The position numbers and the translations under genes are program-made. The notes beneath the pieces were generated by a model. It saw nothing but the letters and a program-made list of their open reading frames with translations. It was not told the DNA's origin and ran no database searches. Shown in pieces: positions 43,453 through 52,162 of a DNA stretch of 64,000 nucleotides (position 1 is the stretch's first letter; the number at the start of each line of letters is the position of its first letter). Source of the stretch: Candidatus Zixiibacteriota bacterium. Its GTDB lineage: Bacteria > Zixibacteria > MSB-5A5 > GN15 > PGXB01. The stretch is taken from positions 16,808 to 80,807 of the forward strand of contig JAFGAL010000014.1 in assembly GCA_016933695.1 (NCBI GenBank). The letters are read 5' to 3'.

Positions 43453-43827
43453 TTACGCCTCGCTGTTGCGACTGCGGTAATCGGCAATGGCCGCCCTCAA
43501 TGCGTCCGTTGCCAGATTCGAGCAGTGCATTTTAACCGGCGGCAGGCCGTCGAGCGCATCGGCGACCTCGTCGCGCGTGAGTTTTTCCGCTTCGGCCAGC
43601 GTCCGCCCCTTCGCCAGCTCGGTGGTAATGGAACTGGTTGCAATCGCGGCGCCGCACCCAAACGTTTTGAATTTTATATCCGAAATAATTTCGTCATCGA
43701 TTTTCAGGTAGATCGTCATAATGTCGCCGCAGGAGGGATTTCCGACCGTGCCGATCCCGTCGGCATTCTCGATTTCGCCGACATTGCGGGGATTCTGAAA
43801 GTGTTCGATAACCTTTTCTGAATACAT
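43453..43827 (-). CDS. nifU: IscU/NifU-type iron-sulfur cluster scaffold
   Basis: A 124-residue scaffold protein. The three cluster cysteines are present: C33 (NPSCGD), C58 (FGCGAA) and C102 (MHCSNLA), with Asp35 next to C33. It assembles transient [2Fe-2S] clusters for transfer to apoproteins. No cysteine desulfurase is adjacent, so the sulfur donor is encoded elsewhere. It leads the operon lipoprotein - DUF1858 - mutM. Confidence 0.93.
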   Translation of the reverse strand: MYSEKVIEHFQNPRNVGEIENADGIGTVGNPSCGDIMTIYLKIDDEIISDIKFKTFGCGAAIATSSITTELAKGRTLAEAEKLTRDEVADALDGLPPVKMHCSNLATDALRAAIADYRSRNSEA

Positions 43828-43919
43828 TCGTAAACCTCTCAGCCGTAATAATCAAGGCATATAATATATGGATTCGCGGCCAAATGGCAAGGGATTCAAG
43901 CGGACCGAACTGACCCGCG

Positions 43920-44918
43920 TTAGCGGTTGTGATGCGAGGTTACCTCACCAGCACTGAAAATCTGCAGGCCGTTTTTGGTTTCCACCACCAGGTGCCCCAT
44001 ATCGTCGATATCGACCACGGTGCCGGTGATGGTTTTTCGCCCCATTTTCAGATTGACCGTGGTCTTCAACAGGGAGGAATGTAAAAGAATCCGCTCCCGC
44101 ATCGCCGCCAGACCATTTTTTTTGAATAACACGTAGGCGGTTTCAAATGCGGTCAGGAATCGCTGAACGAATTCCACCCGATTAACTTTTTTTCCCAAAC
44201 CGATTCTGATCGAGGAGGCCTGTTTTTTCAGTTCCCTGGGGAAATCGCCGCGCCCATGATTGATATTCACCCCGACCCCAACCACGACATAATTGATTCG
44301 GCCGATTTCCGCCGACAATTCGGTTAGAATCCCGGCGGCTTTAATGCCTTTGATCAGGACATCATTGGGCCATTTGATTTTGACATCGATTTTACCGTAT
44401 TCTTTAATCGTCTCGGCTAAAACCACCGCGGTCATTAGTGATATCCCCGGCGCCATAGTCGGCGGGATTCTGGGATTGAGAACCAGTGAGCAATACAGCC
44501 CTACCCCGTGCGGTGAATGCCACGAACGCCCCATCCGTCCCCGTCCCCGGGTCTGGCTTTCAGCAATAACCAGCGTTCCTTCGGGCGCGCCGCTCATTGC
44601 CAGACGATGCGCGATTAAATTGGTGGATTGAATCGACCGATACGCCTCCACCCGGCGACCGACAAAGACGGTCTTCAGGCCGTTGGCAATCTCCGCCGGA
44701 AGGAAACTGTCCGGCGCGGAGCGAAAAATGATCCGCCCTTTGCCGTCGATTTTCAGCGAATAACCCAGCTGGGTCAGACGGTTAACCGCTTCGACCAGTT
44801 GTTCCCTCGTGGATTTGAGATTACGGGTCATGCGGTCGGGATTGAACGGATGTCCCTTTTTTCGGCGGACTCTCGCCAGCAAAGCATCCGAAAGCGCATC
44901 GAGTTCGATCGGGTTCAT
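43920..44918 (-). CDS. birA: Biotin-protein ligase (BirA type)
   Basis: A 332-residue enzyme with an N-terminal winged-helix-like region (about residues 1-65), a central catalytic domain (SQTRGRGRMGRSW, the biotinyl-AMP loop; KWPNDVLIKGIKAAGIL) and the C-terminal SH3-like cap. It activates biotin and transfers it to carboxylase carrier lysines; the N-terminal domain suggests it also represses biotin genes. It lies 1 base after nadC, so the two are co-transcribed. Confidence 0.93.
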   Translation of the reverse strand: MNPIELDALSDALLARVRRKKGHPFNPDRMTRNLKSTREQLVEAVNRLTQLGYSLKIDGKGRIIFRSAPDSFLPAEIANGLKTVFVGRRVEAYRSIQSTNLIAHRLAMSGAPEGTLVIAESQTRGRGRMGRSWHSPHGVGLYCSLVLNPRIPPTMAPGISLMTAVVLAETIKEYGKIDVKIKWPNDVLIKGIKAAGILTELSAEIGRINYVVVGVGVNINHGRGDFPRELKKQASSIRIGLGKKVNRVEFVQRFLTAFETAYVLFKKNGLAAMRERILLHSSLLKTTVNLKMGRKTITGTVVDIDDMGHLVVETKNGLQIFSAGEVTSHHNR

Positions 44919-44919
44919 A

Positions 44920-45804
44920 TTATGATGAAATTTTCATCGAAAAATCGGACGATGGCGCCGAATGGGTCAATAAACCAATGGAAACAAAATCGACTCCTGT
45001 TTCGGCGATGGCGCGGACCGTCTCAAGATTGACGTTGCCGGACGCTTCCAGCAGAAGATCATCGGCCAGAGAACGGGCTTTAGTTACCAATGCTCTTAAC
45101 TGCTCGGGAGAGCGGTTATCCAGCAAAAGCCGTTTGACCCCGCAGGCGACCGCCTCGGCAAGCTGTTCCTCGGTCTCGACTTCCACCTCGATATTGAGTT
45201 TGTCGCCGGGATAGCCGTAGTTGCGCTCGAAATCATCTTTCGCCGCGAAATCCCGTACACGTTTCACCGCCACGGTGATCGATCCGCAGGCGATATGATT
45301 ATCCTTGATCAGCACCATGTCATACAAGCCGAATCGATGATTCACCCCGCCGCCGCAGGTAACCGCGTATTTTTCCAAATACCGCAGGCCGGGAGTGGTT
45401 TTGCGGGTGTCGAGAATCACCGTCTCGGTGCCTTTGATCTTTTCAACGAATTTCGATACCAGCGTGGCGATTCCCGAAAGATGCCCCAGATAATTCAGCG
45501 CGGTGCGTTCGCCGGTTAAAATCGCACGAGCATTGCCTTCGTACTCGACAATCGTGTCGCCGGCAGTGAACGATTCACCGTCATGCTTGATCGTGTTGAT
45601 TTTCAGTTCCTTGTCGAGAATCTGCAGAACGGCGCTTGCCACCGGCAGTCCCGCCAGATATCCGTCAGATTTGGCAACGATTCGCGCTTTGACCGGTTTG
45701 TCCTCGATCGTGGCGAGCGATGTGATATCACCCGGCCCGATATCTTCCATTAACGCGACTTCGATCTGCCGCAGAATGACTTCATCTATCGCATTGCTAT
45801 CCAT
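44920..45804 (-). CDS. nadC: Nicotinate-nucleotide pyrophosphorylase (carboxylating)
   Basis: A 294-residue quinolinate phosphoribosyltransferase, the last step of de novo NAD precursor synthesis. Signature residues include DIGPGDITS, TALNYLGHLSGIAT, the arginine-rich DTRKTTPGLRYLEKYAV, CGGGVNHRFGLYDMVLIKDNH and the C-terminal VDFVSIGLLTHS. Start at 45804 gives MDSNAIDEV; an upstream ATG at 45840 only adds residues without similarity. Probably co-transcribed with corA and mscS upstream and birA downstream. Confidence 0.95.
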   Translation of the reverse strand: MDSNAIDEVILRQIEVALMEDIGPGDITSLATIEDKPVKARIVAKSDGYLAGLPVASAVLQILDKELKINTIKHDGESFTAGDTIVEYEGNARAILTGERTALNYLGHLSGIATLVSKFVEKIKGTETVILDTRKTTPGLRYLEKYAVTCGGGVNHRFGLYDMVLIKDNHIACGSITVAVKRVRDFAAKDDFERNYGYPGDKLNIEVEVETEEQLAEAVACGVKRLLLDNRSPEQLRALVTKARSLADDLLLEASGNVNLETVRAIAETGVDFVSIGLLTHSAPSSDFSMKISS

Positions 45805-45858
45805 AGACAGGTAAAATACAGGAAAGACGCGTGCTGTCAACGATTGTTTGTTTCAATC

Positions 45859-46746
45859 CTATCGTTCTATTTTCTCCACCCGTACCGGCGGGGCGGTGCC
45901 GTCCTTACCCACGCCCATATACAGCGTGACATGCGGGAACGGGATTTCGATCTTGTTTTCATCGAACGCCTTTTTCAACAGGCGATTGAACTCGCGACCC
46001 ACTCTCCATTGTTTGATCGGTTTGGTTTTGATCCGGGCTCTGATCACCACCGATGAATCCGCGAATTTATCCAGCCCCAAAACCTCGATCGGATCCAGAA
46101 TGTCATCGGTATAATCCGGCAGGGCGCGCAACCGCTCATCGACCTTTTTGATCACCTCGATCACGTCATCGACATTTTCACGATACGCCACGCCGATATC
46201 GGCCAGGAAAAAGGCATACCCCTTGGTCATATTGGTCACCAGATCGATATTGCCGTTGCGGACATAGTGTACCGAACCTTCCAGGTCGCGAAGCACTGTC
46301 GTGCGCAGGGTTACCCGCTCCACCAAACCGCCCTTGCCGGCAATATTGACAACGTCGCCGACCCGAATCTGATCCTCCAGCAGAATAAAAAAGCCGCTGA
46401 TCACATCCTGCACCAACTGCTGGGCGCCGAAACCGATCGCCAGCCCGACAATCCCCGCCGCGGCGAGAATCGGGCCGATTTCAATGCCCACCTCACCGAG
46501 TATCATCACCAGCGCGACCGCCATGATGACCACTGTCAGTGTATATTTCAACAACGATCCCAGCGTATCGGCGCGCTTGCGCATTTCGTTGTCGTCGGTG
46601 GATTTTTTTAACGTGCTGAAAATGCGGGTGGAGAGTACACCCGCCAGTTTAAGCGCGATCAGCAGGCCGATAATGATAATAACGATACGAATTCCGCTGG
46701 TCATCAGCCAGTCGCGGGTTATGTCCCAAATTTGATTAACATCCAT
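45859..46746 (-). CDS. mscS: Small-conductance mechanosensitive channel (MscS)
   Basis: A 295-residue MscS-family channel. There are three N-terminal helices (IVIIIIGLLIALKLAGVLS and following), the pore helix LAAAGIVGLAIGFGAQQLVQDVISGFFILLEDQ with its glycine/alanine packing, and the beta domain ending IPFPHVTLYM. It protects against hypo-osmotic lysis. It lies 29 bases after corA on the same strand, and its N-terminus MDVNQIWD follows GGGAG. Confidence 0.93.
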   Translation of the reverse strand: MDVNQIWDITRDWLMTSGIRIVIIIIGLLIALKLAGVLSTRIFSTLKKSTDDNEMRKRADTLGSLLKYTLTVVIMAVALVMILGEVGIEIGPILAAAGIVGLAIGFGAQQLVQDVISGFFILLEDQIRVGDVVNIAGKGGLVERVTLRTTVLRDLEGSVHYVRNGNIDLVTNMTKGYAFFLADIGVAYRENVDDVIEVIKKVDERLRALPDYTDDILDPIEVLGLDKFADSSVVIRARIKTKPIKQWRVGREFNRLLKKAFDENKIEIPFPHVTLYMGVGKDGTAPPVRVEKIER

Positions 46747-46775
46747 ATCAAGCTCCCAAAATTTCGTCTATAAAA

Positions 46776-47858
46776 TTACAACCATCCCTTGCGGCGGAAA
46801 TACCAGAACAAACCGCCGCCGATAGCAATCGCAACCGCCCAGAACAACGGATAACCGAAACGCATGCCCAGTTCCGGCAGATTGAACGGGCTGGCCGACG
46901 TGTCGAAATTCATGCCATACACACCCGCCAGAAAGCCGAGCGGGATAAATATCGTCGCGATAATGGTCAGCACTTTCATCACTTCGTTCATCTTGTTGCT
47001 GACACTGGAAAGGTAGATATCCAGAAGTCCGGACACCATATCACGAAAGGTTTCGGTGGTATCGATAACCTGAATCGTATGTTCATATAAATCGCGCAGG
47101 TAGGCGCTGGTATAATCATGGTATAACGGGGATTCCGAACGCTCCATTCCGCCGACCACCTCACGCAGAGGCCAGACCGCCTTGCGTAAAAATATCAACT
47201 CCCGTTTTAAATCATGGATGGTTTCAAGGCTGGTGGGTTCCGGCCTGTCGATCAGCATGTCCTCGAGAGATTCCACCTGTTCGCCGAGCATTTCCAGCAC
47301 GGCAAAATAATTGTCCACGATAGCGTCGATCAGGGCATAAGCCAGATAGTCCGCCCCGAGAAAACGCACGCGCGGAATGGTTTTCTTAATGCGTTCGCGA
47401 ATCGGCGTGAACACGTCGCCTTTCTTCTCCTGAAACGAGATCACGAAATTCGATCCGAAAACAATACTGACCTGCTCGGCAACCAGTTCCTCGTTTTCGG
47501 GATTGTGATAAATCATTTTCAACACGACGAAGACGTACTTCTCAGTTTCTTCGATTTTCGGTCGATGACCGGTGTTGACAATGTCCTCCATCACCAGCGG
47601 ATGCAGATCGAAATGTTCGCCGATCGTGCGGACGACATCCACATTATGGATGCCGGTGATATCTATCCAGGTAATCGTGGGAGTATCCCGAAACGGGAAA
47701 CATTCCTCGGGAGCCAGGACCTCTTTCTGTTCGAAATGACCGTCGTCATAGTCAATGATATTGATGGATACCGCTTCATCGCGTTTGTCGCCGACATACA
47801 CCATCGATCCCGGCATCAGGCCTGCTTTTTTCGAGACTTTTTTGAACAGTCGCGTCAT
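46776..47858 (-). CDS. corA: CorA-type magnesium/cobalt transporter
   Basis: A 360-residue CorA protein. The large N-terminal cytoplasmic domain (SVYFVGDK-like MVYVGDKRDEAVS; WIDITGIHNVDV; HPLVMEDIVNTGHRPKIEE) precedes two transmembrane helices, with the obligatory YGMNFD at the end of TM1. Homopentamers transport Mg2+ down its gradient. GGGAGG upstream supports ATG 47858. Confidence 0.95.
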   Translation of the reverse strand: MTRLFKKVSKKAGLMPGSMVYVGDKRDEAVSINIIDYDDGHFEQKEVLAPEECFPFRDTPTITWIDITGIHNVDVVRTIGEHFDLHPLVMEDIVNTGHRPKIEETEKYVFVVLKMIYHNPENEELVAEQVSIVFGSNFVISFQEKKGDVFTPIRERIKKTIPRVRFLGADYLAYALIDAIVDNYFAVLEMLGEQVESLEDMLIDRPEPTSLETIHDLKRELIFLRKAVWPLREVVGGMERSESPLYHDYTSAYLRDLYEHTIQVIDTTETFRDMVSGLLDIYLSSVSNKMNEVMKVLTIIATIFIPLGFLAGVYGMNFDTSASPFNLPELGMRFGYPLFWAVAIAIGGGLFWYFRRKGWL

Positions 47859-47975
47859 TCGTTATCCTCCCTCACTGATAAGAATACGATTCGGGGTCGG
47901 CGGGATAAAGTTAAAAATATATCAAAGGCCGAGGCCTTCTTGTTTTATCCCGGATGTATGCGAAACCTGATGCCG

Positions 47976-48803
47976 CTACAGCTTCGCACCGCAATGCTTG
48001 CAGTACACCGCGTCATTGTCATGATCGTTGCGGCCGCATTCCGGGCAGGCCCACGCGGTTTGTTCATTGCCGCGTGCGCGAGAGAGTTCAACCGTCACGA
48101 TTCCGGTCGGCACCGCAATTATGCCATACCCGAGAATCATAATCACGGCCGCCAGCGCCTGACCGAGATTGGTTTGCGGCGAGATATCACCATAACCGAC
48201 CGTGGTAAGCGTCACGATCGCCCAGTAAATCGAACGGGGAATACTGGTGAATCCGTGACGTTCCCCCTCCACCAGGTACATGATCGATCCCATGATGATG
48301 ACGATCGTCAGCACCGTGAACAGGAAAACGATAATCTTGTGCCGGCTGGCCCGAAGCGCCTGCCGAAGAAGCCGCGCCTCGGAAATATACAGCGCCAGTT
48401 TCAGCACCCGGAAAATGCGCAGGACCCGCAGAATCCGAATGACCAAAAGATACTGACTCCCCGGAATAATAACACTCAGATAGGTCGGCAAAATCGCCAG
48501 CAGATCAACAATGCCGAAGAAACTGGTCATGTAACGCCACGGCCGTCCGACCGAGATGATCCGTGCGACATATTCGACCGAAAAAAGAAGCGTGAAAAAC
48601 CATTCCACCCGATACAGAATATCGCCATACTGCACATGAATACCATGAACGCTGTCGAGCATGACCGCGACCACACTGGCGACAATACTCATAATCAACA
48701 GGACGTCGAAATAGCGCCCGGCGGGAGTATCGGCTTCAAATATCACCTCATGCATGATTTCCCGCCAGCCACCCGACACCGCGGTTCGGTTGTGTTTGTT
48801 CAT
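47976..48803 (-). CDS. Voltage-gated potassium channel with C-terminal zinc ribbon
   Basis: A 275-residue Kv-type channel. Six helices are visible, with an S4-like segment ILRVLRIFRVLKLALY carrying a basic residue at every third position, and the selectivity filter TLTTVGYGDISP. After S6, instead of a ligand-binding domain, it ends in a short zinc-ribbon-like motif (CPECGRND...VYCKHCGAKL) with two CxxC pairs. It may sense voltage and bind metal. It lies 117 bases from the corA start, same strand, with no clear operon link. Confidence 0.92.
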   Translation of the reverse strand: MNKHNRTAVSGGWREIMHEVIFEADTPAGRYFDVLLIMSIVASVVAVMLDSVHGIHVQYGDILYRVEWFFTLLFSVEYVARIISVGRPWRYMTSFFGIVDLLAILPTYLSVIIPGSQYLLVIRILRVLRIFRVLKLALYISEARLLRQALRASRHKIIVFLFTVLTIVIIMGSIMYLVEGERHGFTSIPRSIYWAIVTLTTVGYGDISPQTNLGQALAAVIMILGYGIIAVPTGIVTVELSRARGNEQTAWACPECGRNDHDNDAVYCKHCGAKL

Positions 48804-48923
48804 TTACTCCCGTTAGAATGACTGTTTTTAGTTCTTGGCTCCGTGTGGTGCTCTCACACATGTCCTCCATAAGGGTAACGGTTCACCCGTAGGTCGGCAA
48901 TATAATCTTTGCATCGGTGAGAA

Positions 48924-48953
48924 CAAAAAAAGAGCGGCCGATTTCGGCCGCTC
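48924..48953 (-). terminator. Terminator of punA
   Basis: GAGCGGCCG / CGGCCGCTC, a perfect 9-bp stem with a 4-base loop, is preceded on the plus strand by AAAAAAA, giving a U-tract on minus-strand RNA. Confidence 0.85.
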
Positions 48954-48981
48954 CGGGGATAGTATAAAAACCTGACGTTTG

Positions 48982-49803
48982 CTACATTTTCGCCACGCAT
49001 CCCGCAATCAGGTCACGAAGTTTCGGCTCGGCCCTATTGGCGGTGGCGATAATTTCATCGAGAGAACACGGCCCGAGTGCATCCGGCAGTCCCATGTCGG
49101 TGACAATCGAGAAAGCCAGCACTTTGGTTTTCTGATGACGGGCCGCAATAACTTCCGGCACCGTGGACATCCCGACCACGTCGGCGCCCATGGCGCGGAA
49201 CATGCGATATTCGGCGGCGGTCTCGAGATTCGGCCCGGTCACGGATACGTACACGCCTTTTTTCACCGGGATTTTCATCTCCAGCGCGGTCGCTTCGGCC
49301 AGCCGTCGAAGATCCTTGTCATAGCAGTTGTACATGTCCGGAAACCGATCGCCGAGACTATCGTCATTCGGCCCGATCAGCGAATTGGTACCCTGGAAAT
49401 TGATATGATCGGTGATAATCATGATATCGCCGCGATCAAACAGGGGATTCAATCCGCCGGCGGCATTGGAGACAATCAGGGTTTCAATGCCCAATTCCTT
49501 CATGACCCGCATGGGGAAGGTTACCTGCTTCATGGTATACCCTTCATAAAAATGAAAGCGTCCCTGCATGGCCACCACCGGTTTGCCCTGCAGATACCCG
49601 AACAGCAGACGTCCCTGATGCGATTCCACGGTGGAAACCGGAAAATGCGGAATTGTGCCGTACTCCACCGTCGCGGTTATGTCAATTCCGTCACCCAGCG
49701 ATCCCAAACCCGTCCCAAGAATTATGCCGATCTTCGGAACCAGGTCGACTTTGGTGCGGATATGCCTTACCGCCTCAGAAATTGTCTCCCTGAGATTGTC
49801 CAT
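48982..49803 (-). CDS. punA: Purine nucleoside phosphorylase (class II)
   Basis: A 273-residue enzyme phosphorolysing inosine and guanosine. The sequence shows the phosphate-binding GTGLGSLGD, MQGRFHFYEGYTMKQVTFP, SNAAGGLNP, the purine-site ETAAEYRMFRAMGADVVGMS and ending VSSS-equivalent ANRAEPKLRDLI. The length is typical. Its start lies inside the 3' end of the divIVA-domain gene (29-base overlap). Confidence 0.95.
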   Translation of the reverse strand: MDNLRETISEAVRHIRTKVDLVPKIGIILGTGLGSLGDGIDITATVEYGTIPHFPVSTVESHQGRLLFGYLQGKPVVAMQGRFHFYEGYTMKQVTFPMRVMKELGIETLIVSNAAGGLNPLFDRGDIMIITDHINFQGTNSLIGPNDDSLGDRFPDMYNCYDKDLRRLAEATALEMKIPVKKGVYVSVTGPNLETAAEYRMFRAMGADVVGMSTVPEVIAARHQKTKVLAFSIVTDMGLPDALGPCSLDEIIATANRAEPKLRDLIAGCVAKM

Positions 49804-50683
49804 TCTTTACCTCCTCAACATCCTCTGTTGTTTCGCCAAATCCATCAACCAGGCGATCGATATCATTATCATTCAATTCCAGTTTGGGTTCGCGCGGGAC
49901 CTCACTTTTCGGCGGTTCCGCCGGTTTGGGAGCATCCACCGGCGTATCAGGCATGGGAGCATGTTCCAGCGGCTGTTGGGCAACCGGAATCTGCGCGGTC
50001 TGCATCGGATCTTTCACCGGCTCCTCGACCCTAATCTGATCGGTCGGGGTCTGCTCATCATACTCGTCGTCGACCGGAAACTCAGACGTCATGGGCGATT
50101 CATCCTGTTCGTCATCCGCCGTGTGCAATTCCTCGCTGACGGCCTCCACAGGTTGCGACTCCGGCGGTTGTGCCGGCGCGGCCGTCTGTCGCGGCCGAGA
50201 TACCTGCCTTTGCGGGCGCTGGTCGGACGCGGTGTCTTCGGGGTATATCGAATCGACCAGCTTGAGATGTGCCTGCATTTCGGCGCGTAATTTGTTATAG
50301 AAGCTCTTGCGCGTAAACTCCAGTTTTTCAATTTGAGCGTCCAGTTCAGCCAGACGCTGATGTTTTTCCTCGATCATTTTGTCACGGCGATGCTTGGCCT
50401 GATCGATAATCAGCTCGGCCTCTTTGCGGGCGTTCGCAACGATCTGCTCGGAGTTTTTCTGCGCTTCCAGCACGGCGATCTTGATCGTCTCTTCCAGATT
50501 CTTCAATTCCTGAAAACGTTGCTTGAGCGACTGGTACTCCTCGGTCATTTTGAGGATCTTAACCCGCGCTTCCTCGAGTGCCGTCGCCGCGGCGTCCCGG
50601 AATGAGTCGACCTCAGTCGGCGCGTATCCCCGGAATGACTTGGCAAAGGTCTGATTTCGCATTTCGTTGGGTGTCAGTTCCAT
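49775..50683 (-). CDS. DivIVA-domain coiled-coil protein
   Basis: A 302-residue protein. The N-terminal DivIVA signature is LTPNEMRNQTFAKSFRGYAP followed by TEVDSFRD. Residues 35-140 are a long coiled coil, then a proline- and acid-rich disordered tail (about 155-290). DivIVA-domain proteins mark curved membrane at poles or septa or organise envelope growth. The start is put at 50683, after GAGGGA, rather than 50695. The neighbouring yggS gene upstream gives the yggS-divIVA order common in bacterial division clusters. The tail overlaps the punA start by 29 bases. Confidence 0.85.
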   Translation of the reverse strand: MELTPNEMRNQTFAKSFRGYAPTEVDSFRDAAATALEEARVKILKMTEEYQSLKQRFQELKNLEETIKIAVLEAQKNSEQIVANARKEAELIIDQAKHRRDKMIEEKHQRLAELDAQIEKLEFTRKSFYNKLRAEMQAHLKLVDSIYPEDTASDQRPQRQVSRPRQTAAPAQPPESQPVEAVSEELHTADDEQDESPMTSEFPVDDEYDEQTPTDQIRVEEPVKDPMQTAQIPVAQQPLEHAPMPDTPVDAPKPAEPPKSEVPREPKLELNDNDIDRLVDGFGETTEDVEEVKNGQSQGDNF

Positions 50684-50744
50684 ACTATCCCTCATTATTA
50701 AATGGTCGTTTTCCCCTCAATGTTTTTGCCGTAATACCGGTTTA

Positions 50745-51431
50745 TTACCCGCGAGAGCCGAAAATGGCGGTGCCGATACGCACCATTGTCGATCCCTCAT
50801 CAATGGCAGTTTCAAAATCATCCGACATCCCCATCGAAAGCACCGTAATCCCATCTCCCGCAATCTCCTGAGCCTTATCGAAGACGTTTCGGGTGATCCT
50901 GAAGGCATTACGAATCTCTTTTTCATTATCGGTAAAAGGACCGATTGTCATGACCCCGCAAAGACAAAGATTTTGCAGCGCACAAATCCCCGAAATCAGC
51001 CCGGAGGCGTTTACCGGCGCGATTCCGTATTTGGCGCTCTCCCCCGAGGAATTGACCTCCAGCAGGCAATCAAGGCGTTTGCCGGCCTCACCCGCGGCCC
51101 GGTCCAGAACAGACGCCAATTTATAGGAATCCACCGATTGTATCATATCAAAAAGCCGCGCCGCCCGGCCGGCCTTGTTGGTCTGCAAATGCCCGATCAT
51201 GTGCCAGGTGACGGCTTCTCCCAGCCGCTTGATTTTGGGCGCCGCCTCCTGAACCCGGCTTTCGCCCATAACAGTCAGTCCGCATTCGGCGGCGGCCGCC
51301 ACGGCCTCGACGGGGTGGTTTTTGGAAACGGCCACAAGGGTAATTTCAGCGGGATCGCGTCCCGCCTTTTCGGCGGCGCGTGCGATCCGTGTTATCAGAT
51401 CCGCGATATTTTGCTTTATATGCGCCAACAT
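50745..51431 (-). CDS. yggS: PLP-homeostasis protein (YggS/PLPBP)
   Basis: A 228-residue single-domain PLP-binding protein of the alanine-racemase fold. The PLP lysine is K37 in LVAVSKNHP; WHMIGHLQTNKAG, SVDSYKLA and the C-terminal LSMGMSDDFETAIDEGSTMVRIG complete the signature. It maintains pyridoxal-phosphate pools and has no known catalytic activity. It lies 61 bases upstream of the divIVA-domain gene. Confidence 0.94.
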   Translation of the reverse strand: MLAHIKQNIADLITRIARAAEKAGRDPAEITLVAVSKNHPVEAVAAAAECGLTVMGESRVQEAAPKIKRLGEAVTWHMIGHLQTNKAGRAARLFDMIQSVDSYKLASVLDRAAGEAGKRLDCLLEVNSSGESAKYGIAPVNASGLISGICALQNLCLCGVMTIGPFTDNEKEIRNAFRITRNVFDKAQEIAGDGITVLSMGMSDDFETAIDEGSTMVRIGTAIFGSRG

Positions 51432-51532
51432 TCTTTTATACCGTCCTTATATACTATATGTTTTATTATACCGCAAATTCAAGCTAATTGGGCCACGGCG
51501 ACGCATTGGTTGGAGAATTTGTTCCAATTCTG

Positions 51533-51560
51533 TTGACATTTTGCGTTAAAGAAATAGTTT
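51533..51560 (+). promoter_or_regulatory. Possible sigma70-type promoter of the ferritin-like gene
   Basis: TTGACA at 51533-51538 is a consensus -35 box; TAGTTT follows after 16 bases as a weak -10. It lies about 40 bases before the ATG at 51598. Confidence 0.35.
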
Positions 51561-51597
51561 AGAAAAGTTTGAACCATCAGTCAAAGAGGAGAGAAGC

Positions 51598-52086
51598 ATG
51601 GCACCGGTGCATCCTGATATTTTGGCGGCCCTGACAACCGGAATTCAATCCGAAGTGGCGGCCTATGTTTTTTATCGGGAAGTCTACAAACGTTTCGATG
51701 ACGAACAACTGCGGGACACGCTGGAACAGTTGGCAATCGAAGAAAAGAAACACTTCCACTACCTGGAAAAACAGTACGATTCACTGGTGCGATCGGAAAA
51801 ATGGATCAGTACTGCCGACGTTCTCAAGCAGAACGGTCTTCCCGAAATCAACGAAGAGATGACCGGTGAACACAAGGAATTGATCGACCAGGTGGAAAAA
51901 GCGTCCGGGATCCGCGAAATACTGGACATCGCCTACGATCTCGAAACCGCGGCCCGGGATTTGTATCGCAGTGCGGCCGAGGAAAGCGACAGCCGCGAAG
52001 CCAAAGAGGTGTTCAACTACCTGGCGAAATTCGAAGAGGGACACATGCGGCTGATCAATTCCCTGCTCGACAAGCTCGATGACTGA
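51598..52086 (+). CDS. Ferritin-like (rubrerythrin-type) diiron protein
   Basis: A 162-residue four-helix-bundle protein. The diiron pattern is visible: Glu19 (IQSEVAAYVFYREV), E-E-x-x-H at 48-52 (EEKKHFHYL), then DLETAARDLY and the second EEGH (KFEEGHMRL). There is no C-terminal rubredoxin domain. Rubrerythrin-like proteins reduce peroxide or store iron. AGAGGAGA precedes the start. It is read divergently from yggS and lies upstream of alr. Confidence 0.88.
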   Translation: MAPVHPDILAALTTGIQSEVAAYVFYREVYKRFDDEQLRDTLEQLAIEEKKHFHYLEKQYDSLVRSEKWISTADVLKQNGLPEINEEMTGEHKELIDQVEKASGIREILDIAYDLETAARDLYRSAAEESDSREAKEVFNYLAKFEEGHMRLINSLLDKLDD

Positions 52087-52162
52087 TTGCAGAACCATCC
52101 ACCTTCAGTGCAGTTGATGTTTTTTTATTTTGCCTGACCAAACCGTCGTGTATACTACCGGC

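Noticed and set aside
47214..48821. 535-residue open frame on the plus strand
   Set aside because: It runs antisense to corA and the Kv channel, both with strong protein signatures, and has low-complexity His/Arg/Asn-rich translation without a ribosome-binding site.
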